DNA of 64,000 nt from Tenuifilum sp. 4138str. Its GTDB lineage: Bacteria; Bacteroidota; Bacteroidia; Bacteroidales; Tenuifilaceae. The notes under the pieces are model-generated. The model did not search any database. It was not told where the DNA came from and worked only from the letters and a program-made list of their open reading frames with translations. Made by a program: the position numbers and the translations under genes. The DNA lies in the NCBI RefSeq assembly GCF_041102575.1, contig NZ_JBGCUE010000009.1, positions 99,551 through 163,550 of the forward strand, written 5' to 3'. Shown piece after piece: positions 35,901 through 42,534 of this stretch; within the stretch, counting starts at the first letter, position 1; the number at the start of each line of letters is the position of its first letter.

Positions 35901-36083
35901 AAAAAGGCCGTTGGATTCCTAGTAGCTCCGGGTATAACCAACTTTTGGGATGCTGTTGGCGAAGGCGCACATGCTATAGCCGATAAAATCAGGAGCATCT
36001 ACAATGGTAATGGACAAACTTACCTAGTTCACATCCTAGGGTTTACTGTAATAGTTTACATCTTAATTAACGGAGGATTCTAA
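32958..36083 (+). CDS. Double proton-pumping antiporter subunit (two MrpD/ND4-ND5-like domains fused)
   Basis: A 1041-residue membrane protein containing two complete Proton_antipo_M domains, residues about 1-465 and 500-920, followed by a C-terminal extension. Each has its own channel motifs: HPGIGALISAASATAG and TRRLLGYSSVGQIGLIM plus HYLAKAGLFWLAG in the first; GLHIWLPGAHAEAEADVSPMVSAILLKAG, AKRLLAYSSIGVLGY and HFMFKSLLFLAIGG in the second. The first domain lacks the LLK lysine in the helix after the HPGIG loop, while the second keeps it. Mbx/MBS complexes have two separate antiporter subunits (H and H'); here they are one chain. The stop abuts the next start with no gap. Confidence 0.9.
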   Translation: MVNPIHIVSIALGVAFALGFLGKREKLALGVVYTALAAMIAISAGWLSHFWGNATESVQIFTGGFKPPFAINLQMGLAESIFTLLINTVGLLGAIYLAKELLHAGKNMMIVFLVLVLGLNVMVMTRDLFNLFVFMEIQSIAIAGLVILNPDRKSIPAGFKYVIATGLISGLLLLGTVFIYYFGGTLNIDFISQASLLYIKGGYVAIFLVLLSIVLELKPFPANGWALDVYEGAHPGIGALISAASATAGIFVLDKLMVFGNFTLFNALSIIGAITFMASNLLGIKQENTRRLLGYSSVGQIGLIMTIIGLKPYLGENTKFIALAILLSHYLAKAGLFWLAGIVNADKLKDWGAIRGHRIYLFLMGTFIFTLVGFPPFPSFFGKWQLVMQLASNHHFWLLAIILLGSLFEGVYLFRWLGYAIKWDEVEQNYPKIKLHQFIPTALFAGLTYALGFYFGEITGYKSTFIYMATAFIAFLYIVDFLPVYIKNTLAIGAMALYYFSHQDTFHGLTSIFFIIFVVGGIITLLAGYTFKGKRTGFYPLVMMMFAGLIGLLEAKTTLEFFFAWELMTAGSYFLIIRGKKSMEHALSYILFSVGGAYLILAGFSIAQLGHTGMGLEILKDIHYYAPIAFTLMAIGFMTKLASIGLHIWLPGAHAEAEADVSPMVSAILLKAGVLGLVMLFLSMGPQKLFGIDVLYALSWVGVLTALMGNMMAAFQEDAKRLLAYSSIGVLGYALFGLTMMSHLGWLASLSIVVTHFMFKSLLFLAIGGVVMRTKTKYMYQMGGLIKQMPFSFVSVLIGIIVIAGLPPLTGFGGKWLMFNAIMQNGWYFQAGIAFFAGVISFLYCFRLIHTIFLGQPKDELRNVKEAPFWMLVPQYIIITVLLVLSALPNSMLKPIGQILLNYFPEGALVWHGQLAIGPFGYWNGKLILAIVVLIFGAVFAWLYIINRKAQKVKQFNIVYSAERPFRPETTHFAYNFYAPYKKAVGFLVAPGITNFWDAVGEGAHAIADKIRSIYNGNGQTYLVHILGFTVIVYILINGGF

Positions 36084-36989
36084 ATGGAATTTGGAATTAA
36101 ACAAATACTATACTTGCTGCTAACCCTTTTTATAGTTTTAAATTACGGGCTAATTCTTCAGGGCATTATGCCCAAAATAGCAGCAAGAGTTGGGAGACGT
36201 TATGGTATAAGATGGTATCAACCATACCTCGACTTAATAAAGAATCATGCCAAAAGGAGCAAAATTACACATGGTGTAATGTACTACTTAGGCCCAGTTT
36301 TTAGACTTACCGGAGGAATTGGACTTCTTTTTTTCCTTCCTGTAATATATGGTTCCCCTATTTTTGATAATCTATCGTTTGCTGGGGACCTTACCCTTGT
36401 TCTTTTCTTTCAATTCTTTGGTGTATTGGGTATGGCCTTAGGGGCAGGTGAAGGTGGACATCCATATTCGGCAATTGGGGTTTCCAGAGGTCTTTCGCAG
36501 GTTACTGCACTTGAGCTTCCTCTTACCCTAGGAGTAATATCAATAGCCATGCAGTACCATACCCTCAATATTAGCGATATTGTTGCAGCGCAACAAGGCG
36601 GTATATTGAACTGGACCATTTTTACTAATCCCTTTGCCGGTGCCGCTCTAATGCTCACCTTTTTAGGTTCCATGGGACGTGCTCCCTTTGATGTTGTTTT
36701 AGCGCCACAGGAAATTCCTATTGGCCCACCCACAGAGTATCATTCTGGATTTCTAGGTGTGTTGCAGCTTAACCGAGCTATTTTCCCTGTGGCAAAGCTA
36801 ATCCTATTCATGAACTTACTGTATGGAGGTGCAACCAGTTGGCCCGAGCTATTCATTAAAACCTTTTTCATATACCTATGGTCAATTTTTGTTGGGGTTG
36901 CTTTTCCCCGCTTCAGGGTTGACCAAAGCGTTCGCTGGTTCTTAGGCGTTCCACTACTTTTTGGAATTATAGCCATTCTTTTAATCTGA
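36084..36989 (+). CDS. NuoH/MbhM-like membrane anchor subunit
   Basis: A 301-residue subunit with about eight membrane helices that links the peripheral electron-transfer arm to the antiporter module (NuoH, EchB, MbhM/MbxM family). Family loops seen: GRRYGIRWYQPYLDLIKNHAKRSK, GAGEGGHPYSAIGVSRGLSQVTALELPL and GRAPFDVVLAPQEIPIGPPTEYHSG. The last carries conserved acidic residues at the quinone/E-channel equivalent. It starts directly after the antiporter stop codon. Confidence 0.92.
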   Translation: MEFGIKQILYLLLTLFIVLNYGLILQGIMPKIAARVGRRYGIRWYQPYLDLIKNHAKRSKITHGVMYYLGPVFRLTGGIGLLFFLPVIYGSPIFDNLSFAGDLTLVLFFQFFGVLGMALGAGEGGHPYSAIGVSRGLSQVTALELPLTLGVISIAMQYHTLNISDIVAAQQGGILNWTIFTNPFAGAALMLTFLGSMGRAPFDVVLAPQEIPIGPPTEYHSGFLGVLQLNRAIFPVAKLILFMNLLYGGATSWPELFIKTFFIYLWSIFVGVAFPRFRVDQSVRWFLGVPLLFGIIAILLI

Positions 36990-37017
36990 TTATGAAATTA
37001 GTAATATCACTATAACC

Positions 37018-37659
37018 ATGAGTAAAAGTGATTTAGAGAAAAGGACAGTAATGTCGCCCGATGGGGAACCAATAGAGATAAATCCGCTTCAGGACTACTT
37101 TTGCGACGCTCGTCCAAAAGTTCACGAACCGGTACTTCCCATATTTGAAAAATTTTTGAACTGGGCCCGCTCGGAATCGTTATGGGTGTTAGGCTTTGGC
37201 ACCGGTTGCGGTGCCATTGAGATGCGTCCGCTCATGACCCCACGGTTCGATGCGTACCGTTTTGGCATACAGTGGCGCCCCACACCCCGTCAATCGTCGG
37301 TATTCATTATATCAGGATATCTTTCCGTTAAAACCCTGAAAAGGGTTATCCGCAGCTACGAGCAAATGCAAAATCCAAAGTTTGTTATTGCTCTAGGCAG
37401 TTGCACAATAAACGGCGGAATGTATTGGGATAGCTACAATACCATCAAAAGACTCGACCATTACTTACCGGTTGATGTTTATATTGCAGGCTGCATGCCA
37501 CGCCCCGAAGCTATTTTGGCTGGGTTTGAGAAGCTGAAAGAACTTATTCGCCAGGGCAAGGGTGAAGGGGCTAACCTTTATGCCAAAAACTTTGACTGGT
37601 ATAAGGCAAATCAGAAAAAGATTATTAAGGATTGGGATATGCCCGATTATAACTGGTAA
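37018..37659 (+). CDS. NuoB/MbxJ-like iron-sulfur small subunit with three-cysteine cluster
   Basis: A 213-residue subunit that carries the [4Fe-4S] cluster nearest the active-site cavity (N2 in complex I). The motif that is CCxxE in complex I reads FGTGCGAIEM here: C64 is present and the neighbouring cysteine is glycine. The other ligands are C129 in ALGSCTINGG and C159 in AGCMPRPEA. Three ligands would leave one iron open, as in the site-differentiated cluster reported for the Pyrococcus MBS sulfane reductase. RYGxxxRxxPRQ-like TPRFDAYRFGIQWRPTPRQ is intact. It lies 28 bp after the NuoH-like gene. Confidence 0.9.
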   Translation: MSKSDLEKRTVMSPDGEPIEINPLQDYFCDARPKVHEPVLPIFEKFLNWARSESLWVLGFGTGCGAIEMRPLMTPRFDAYRFGIQWRPTPRQSSVFIISGYLSVKTLKRVIRSYEQMQNPKFVIALGSCTINGGMYWDSYNTIKRLDHYLPVDVYIAGCMPRPEAILAGFEKLKELIRQGKGEGANLYAKNFDWYKANQKKIIKDWDMPDYNW

Positions 37660-37670
37660 AAGTTACGACC

Positions 37671-38201
37671 ATGAACACACCACTTGATAACATAAAAACC
37701 GTTTTCCCTAATGCCGAAGTGTGGACACAGCGTCAAGGGCTCTACCACATGAGCATTCCAAAGGAACAACTGGTAACCCTGGTTACTCACCTCAAGGAGG
37801 TTGAAGGCTACCTTCATCTGGTTCAGCTTACTGCCGTGGATTGGATTGAAAAAAATCAATTCCAGCTCACCTACATCCTTAACAATCCCAGTAAAAGGAA
37901 TGATGTAATGGTTAAAACTTTTATCCCAAGGGATAAACCTACAATGGACACCATTCATCACCTTTGGGAACAAGCTGCAACCTACCAGCGTGAGCTCCGC
38001 GAAATGTTTGGCATTGACTTTCCCGGTAGCCCAAGGGTTGATAAACCCTTTATACTGGAGGGTTGGGACAATATCCCACCCTACCGCCGCGACTTTGATA
38101 CCAAGAAGTACGCTGAGGAAACCTACTTCCCTCGTCCGGGAAGGGAAACTCATGATCCAAAGGAGTATATGAAGAAAAAACTTTACCCCGATGAAATTTA
38201 G
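37671..38201 (+). CDS. NuoC/MbxK-like 30-kDa subunit
   Basis: A 176-residue peripheral-arm subunit. The family motif REMFGIDFPGSPR...FILEGWDNIPPYRRDFD (about 107-140) matches NuoC (DLFGIxFxGHP...LPEDWEGxPLRKD). It is a separate gene rather than a C-D fusion. It overlaps the NuoD-like gene by 11 bp. Confidence 0.9.
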   Translation: MNTPLDNIKTVFPNAEVWTQRQGLYHMSIPKEQLVTLVTHLKEVEGYLHLVQLTAVDWIEKNQFQLTYILNNPSKRNDVMVKTFIPRDKPTMDTIHHLWEQAATYQRELREMFGIDFPGSPRVDKPFILEGWDNIPPYRRDFDTKKYAEETYFPRPGRETHDPKEYMKKKLYPDEI

Positions 38202-39384
38202 CAAACTGTTCAAGATAAACGAGGATAGAAGCCTTTACCCACCGCTTAACAGCGAGGGCAAGGTAGATATTGACCTTAGCTCACATAAGTATGTGAAGCT
38301 ATGGCATGGCCCACAACACCCGGGCATAACAGGGAACATGTCGCTTGAGTTAACCCTTTTAGGCGACGAGATTATGGATTGCGAAACCCACGTGGGATAC
38401 CTACACCGCGGTTTTGAGAAGTTGATGGAGCGCCGCAAATGGATTCAGTGCTTCCCCATTGTTTGCCGAATTACCGTTCCTGAACCCGACTTCAACGAGT
38501 ACTGTTTTGCTGCTGGGGTTGAGGAGTTGGCTGGGATTGAGATTCCTGAAACAGCCCAATGGCTTAGAACTCTTACATTGGAAATGGCACGCCTACAAAG
38601 CTACCTGATGTGGATAGGCGGACAAGCCGGCTCGCTGGGAATGGGAATAATTGGACAGTGGAGCAACTACTGCCGCGACCTGGTTCTCGACCGCTTTGAG
38701 GAACTTACCGGTGGACGTATATACCACATGTATATCATACCCGGAGGAGTTCGAGGACTTTTGCCCGATGGATTTGAAGCACGAATGGAGGAAACCCTCA
38801 AAACAATTGAGGAGTTTATGGTTGATATTGACAGGGTGATGTTCAACAATGCAGTTTTCAAGAAACGCACTGTTGGTATGGGATATATCGACCCAAAATG
38901 GATTTACCAGTTTGGCATTACCGGCCCTAACGCGCGTGCGGCCGGCATCCCCGATGATGTTCGTAAAAAGTACCCTTACCTGAAATACCCCGAGCTCGAC
39001 TTTGAACCTGTTGTGGGGAAGGATTCCGATATCTATACCAGAGCCGATGTCCGCCGTCGCGACCTTTTACTTACTGTTGACCTAATCCGTCAAATTCTTG
39101 CTAAGATGCCCAAAGATGGCGATTTTAAGGCGCCAACCCCAAATGTTTTGCACTGGAAAGTCCCTGCTGGCGAAACCTTTGTGAGGTCGGAATGCACCCG
39201 TGGCGAGTTCGCCTACTACATTGTTTCCGATGGCAGCGAGTACCCCCGCCGTATTAATGTTCGCGGGCCAAGCTACACCCATGCCGTTGCATTGCTTGAA
39301 AAAATGATTATCAATACCAACCTTGCCGATGTGGCTGGCCTTATGACCTCGTTGCACACCTATCCACCTGAAATTGAAAGGTAA
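38191..39384 (+). CDS. NuoD/MbxL-like large subunit without NiFe ligands
   Basis: A 397-residue homologue of NuoD and the large subunit of group 4 hydrogenases. WHGPQHPG (about 38-45) and THVGYLHRGFEKLME (66-80) mark the family. The first hydrogenase CxxC is absent: the aligned stretch reads IVCRITVPEPD. The C-terminal CxxC is replaced by MTSLHTYPPEIER, so no NiFe centre can form. C87 and C92 remain but are not in the ligand positions. Length agrees with MbxL and NuoD. It must therefore act as a complex I-like or MBS-like oxidoreductase rather than a hydrogenase. Confidence 0.92.
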   Translation: MKFSKLFKINEDRSLYPPLNSEGKVDIDLSSHKYVKLWHGPQHPGITGNMSLELTLLGDEIMDCETHVGYLHRGFEKLMERRKWIQCFPIVCRITVPEPDFNEYCFAAGVEELAGIEIPETAQWLRTLTLEMARLQSYLMWIGGQAGSLGMGIIGQWSNYCRDLVLDRFEELTGGRIYHMYIIPGGVRGLLPDGFEARMEETLKTIEEFMVDIDRVMFNNAVFKKRTVGMGYIDPKWIYQFGITGPNARAAGIPDDVRKKYPYLKYPELDFEPVVGKDSDIYTRADVRRRDLLLTVDLIRQILAKMPKDGDFKAPTPNVLHWKVPAGETFVRSECTRGEFAYYIVSDGSEYPRRINVRGPSYTHAVALLEKMIINTNLADVAGLMTSLHTYPPEIER

Positions 39385-39406
39385 TTTATTGAAACGTAAG
39401 TAAAGT

Positions 39407-41206
39407 ATGGCACGAATAAAAGATATCATAAGCCCCTTTACCGCATGGAAAAATGTGGTTAAAGAGCCTGTAACCATTAAGGAACCCCTCAAGAGAGAGG
39501 CTGCACCCAGATACCGGGGTTTCCACAAGAACGATGTTGATACCTGCATAGGGTGCGGAACATGCGAGTCAATATGCCAGAATGCGGCAATCGATATGGT
39601 TCCGGTTGAGGGCATTGAGACAAAAAATGGTGATAGCGGGTTAAGACCCCGTATCGACTATGGCCGCTGTTGCTGGTGCGCACTTTGCGTTGATGTTTGC
39701 ACCACAGGCTCACTGTCCATGTCGAATCACTTCAAGTGGGTCGACTCCGACCCAGATGTATTCCGGTTTATTCCCGGGGTCGACAAAAAAGAATGGGACG
39801 ACGAACCCAATGGCTACAAAAAACCTGGGCCAAACTACGAGCTCTACAGCAAGGAGCGAGTTCACATGCCCGAGCTTAAACCCGAGGAACGCGACAAGTC
39901 GTTCATCGAAATTGTTCGCGGCTATTCCAGGGAACAGGCCATAAAGGAAGCCGACCGCTGCGTAGAATGTGGAATTTGCGTTGCAACCTGCCCGGCACAT
40001 ATGGGAATTCCAGAATACATTAAAGCAATACGAAACGACGACCTGAACGAAGGGTTACGCATACTCTACGACACCAACCCGCTGCCTGAGATTTGCGGCC
40101 GCATTTGTACACATAAGTGCGAAACTGTTTGCTCCGTGGGGCATCAGGGCGACCCGCTCTCCATACGCTGGCTTAAACGCTACATTGCCGACCAGCAACC
40201 CGCTGAGAATTACAAACAAATTCTGGAAACCGAGAACATCAGCAAGAATGGTAAGCGGGTAGCCATTATTGGAGCCGGACCTGCTGGCCTATCGGCTGCC
40301 CATTACCTTGCCCTAATGGGCTACGAGTGCACCATTTTCGAGAAATTACCATTGCCCGGCGGAATGATGCGCTATGGAATTCCTGAGTATCGCCTACCCT
40401 ACGATGCCCTTGACAAGGACATTGATTATATCAAATCGCTGGGCGTTGAAATCCGGTGCAATACTACCGTGGGTAAGGATATCACTCTGGAGGAGCTGCA
40501 CAACCAGTACGACGCCGTGTTTACCGGAACAGGCTTACACCTTGGTCGTAGCACCCGCATTCCCGGTACTGACCACCCACATGTTTACCAGGCAGTTGAC
40601 CTGCTCCGCGATGTAACCATGGGCAAGGAAATTCCTGCTGCCCAGAGTATTGTGGTTATTGGTGGCGGTAACGTAGCTATGGATATCACCCGAACGCTTG
40701 CCCGAATCCAGAACCAGAGGTATGGCAAGGTGAATATCATAACCACCTCGCTGGAATCGGAAAATGAGATGCCAGCTGACCGCGAGGAAGTTGTTGAGGC
40801 CCGCGAGGAAGGTGCCACAATCATTCCCGGATGGGGACCCGTTAAAATCGAAATTGAAAACAACAAAATAAAAGGCTTACATGTAGTTAAGTGCGTTTCA
40901 GTGTTCGATGAGAATCGCCGTTTCAACCCCAAGTTTGATGAAACGCAAACCGATTTCTTTGCCGGCGAAATGGTGGTTGAGTCCATTGGACAGGGAATGG
41001 ATTTAAGCTACCTACCCGAGAGCATCAAGGATAATCTTAAACTCGACAGCCGCGGACGAATAGTAGTTAATGACTACTTCCAGTCAAGCGTCGAATGGCT
41101 CTTTGTGGGTGGCGATATCATTCAGGGCCCCGATGTTATACATGGTATTGCAAACGGCCATAAAGCAGCCATTGGAATCGATAGGTTCCTGGGTGGCAAA
41201 AAGTAA
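39407..41206 (+). CDS. NuoI-like ferredoxin fused to GltD/NfnB-like FAD-NAD(P)H oxidoreductase
   Basis: A 599-residue fusion. Residues 40-100 hold two [4Fe-4S] motifs as in NuoI/MbxN (C47-C50-C53-C57 and C88-C91-C94-C98). Residues 175-250 hold the iron-sulfur domain of glutamate synthase small subunit/NfnB (C185-C188-C191-C195, then C230, C234, C238 and C242). Residues 283-599 hold the FAD site GAGPAGLSAA, an NAD(P) site GGGNVAMDI near 417, and the closing FVGGDIIQGPDVIHGIANGHKAA. It supplies an electron entry or exit point for NAD(P)H inside the complex. There are 22 bp from the large subunit and 31 bp to the DHOD-like gene. The direction of electron flow is unknown. Confidence 0.92.
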   Translation: MARIKDIISPFTAWKNVVKEPVTIKEPLKREAAPRYRGFHKNDVDTCIGCGTCESICQNAAIDMVPVEGIETKNGDSGLRPRIDYGRCCWCALCVDVCTTGSLSMSNHFKWVDSDPDVFRFIPGVDKKEWDDEPNGYKKPGPNYELYSKERVHMPELKPEERDKSFIEIVRGYSREQAIKEADRCVECGICVATCPAHMGIPEYIKAIRNDDLNEGLRILYDTNPLPEICGRICTHKCETVCSVGHQGDPLSIRWLKRYIADQQPAENYKQILETENISKNGKRVAIIGAGPAGLSAAHYLALMGYECTIFEKLPLPGGMMRYGIPEYRLPYDALDKDIDYIKSLGVEIRCNTTVGKDITLEELHNQYDAVFTGTGLHLGRSTRIPGTDHPHVYQAVDLLRDVTMGKEIPAAQSIVVIGGGNVAMDITRTLARIQNQRYGKVNIITTSLESENEMPADREEVVEAREEGATIIPGWGPVKIEIENNKIKGLHVVKCVSVFDENRRFNPKFDETQTDFFAGEMVVESIGQGMDLSYLPESIKDNLKLDSRGRIVVNDYFQSSVEWLFVGGDIIQGPDVIHGIANGHKAAIGIDRFLGGKK

Positions 41207-41237
41207 AAGAGGTCAATCAACTTAAACTTAAAACGAT

Positions 41238-42221
41238 ATGGCAGACCTATCAACCACATACATGGGCTTCACGCTGAAGAACCCATACATTGCATCGAGC
41301 TCCGGACTTACCGACTCGGTTGAAAAAGCAGCCCTGCTCCAGAAACATGGATTTGCCGCCATTGTGGTTAAATCGCTCTTTGAGGAGCAAATCATGATGG
41401 ATGTTGATGCCCAACGCATGAACAATATGTTCAACTCCTACAGCGAAGCCGAGGAATACATTGAATACTACACCCGCAAGCATGCCCTTAGCAGCTACGT
41501 TGAGCTAATTGATGGCATGAAGCAAAAGCTAAGTATACCGGTAATTGCAAGCATCAACTGTAGTAGCGCCGATAGCTGGATTGACTTTGCAGGCGATATT
41601 CAAGCTGCCGGTGCCGATGCCATTGAGCTCAACATGTTTATAATGCCTTCGGATGTTAAGATGAAAGGCGATGAGATTGAAAAAATTTACATCGATGTTG
41701 CCCGCAAGGTAGCACAAACACTATCGGTTCCCGTTGCAATGAAAATACATCACTACTTTTCAGGCATGGCAAACTTTGCCGTGGAACTATCCCGAACCGG
41801 AATTAAGGCACTTGTCCTTTTCAACCGGTTTTACCAACCCGATGTAGACTTGAACACCCTTAAGGTTACCTCAGGCAGCATACTCAGCCATCCCGATGAA
41901 AATGCAGAGGTTCGCCGATGGCTTTCCATTCTTTCAGGGCGAGTTGCATGCAACCTGGCAGCCTCAACCGGCATACACGACTGGCAAACAGCAGTCAAGA
42001 ATATCCTCTTGGGAGCCAATGCAGTTCAGGTGGCATCGGCTATGTACAAATCGGGCCCCGAGATACTTGAACCATGGATTGAGGAAACCAATAAATGGCT
42101 AGATACCAAGGGGTTTGAATCCATTAATTCCATTACTGGCAAGCTACGCCAAGCCGATAGCATTAAACCGCTGGCATACGAGAGAGCACAGTTCATGCGT
42201 TACTTCTCCGATGCCCGATAA
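41238..42221 (+). CDS. Dihydroorotate dehydrogenase-like flavoprotein
   Basis: A 327-residue TIM-barrel protein of the FMN-binding DHOD superfamily. Family features are NPYIASSSGLTDSVE near the N-terminus, IPVIASINCSS, ADAIELNMF and VPVAMKIHHYF (FMN-phosphate-side lysine). The usual catalytic loop NxSCPN is missing: the sequence after ELN reads MFIMPSDVKMKG, so ordinary DHOD activity is doubtful. Its position as last gene of the Mbx-like operon suggests a partner flavoenzyme or alternative electron donor/acceptor. An intrinsic terminator follows 21 bp later. Confidence 0.85.
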   Translation: MADLSTTYMGFTLKNPYIASSSGLTDSVEKAALLQKHGFAAIVVKSLFEEQIMMDVDAQRMNNMFNSYSEAEEYIEYYTRKHALSSYVELIDGMKQKLSIPVIASINCSSADSWIDFAGDIQAAGADAIELNMFIMPSDVKMKGDEIEKIYIDVARKVAQTLSVPVAMKIHHYFSGMANFAVELSRTGIKALVLFNRFYQPDVDLNTLKVTSGSILSHPDENAEVRRWLSILSGRVACNLAASTGIHDWQTAVKNILLGANAVQVASAMYKSGPEILEPWIEETNKWLDTKGFESINSITGKLRQADSIKPLAYERAQFMRYFSDAR

Positions 42222-42241
42222 TTGTTAAACAATTTTAAAAG

Positions 42242-42273
42242 TAGCCATAGAATTTTTCTGTGGCTATTTTTTT
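42242..42273 (+). terminator. Intrinsic terminator closing the Mbx-like operon
   Basis: A 9-bp stem TAGCCATAG / CTGTGGCTA (one G-U pair) with a 7-nt loop is followed by T7. The remaining 42274-42534 before the next gene is AT-rich and shows no gene or clear promoter. Confidence 0.8.
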
Positions 42274-42534
42274 ATTCCTAAGCTAAAGCGTTTGAAACAT
42301 TAGATATTCCCTAGGTTTAGTTATATCATAAAAACAACATTAAGCATTTTTTTACTTGTGTACCATTAGTTTATCCTATTGTGTAGAATTTGTTTCATTT
42401 AAACCTAATCTAAAAATGTTTGTCCGATTTTATAGTTCAGGTATTAATACCAAAAAATAAAAAAGTTAACTGTTTTCATTAACCAAGCAACAAAAAGATT
42501 GGCATAGACTTTTATAACCCTAATTTAAAGAATT

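Noticed and set aside
37018..39384. Calling the locus a NiFe hydrogenase
   Set aside because: The large-subunit homologue lacks both CxxC pairs for the NiFe centre, and the small subunit lacks the hydrogenase CxGC pattern.
30560..42221. Calling the operon ordinary complex I (nuo)
   Set aside because: It contains Mrp E, F and G homologues, a double antiporter and no NuoE/F/G; the CC pair of NuoB is broken and the NuoI part is fused to a GltD-like module.
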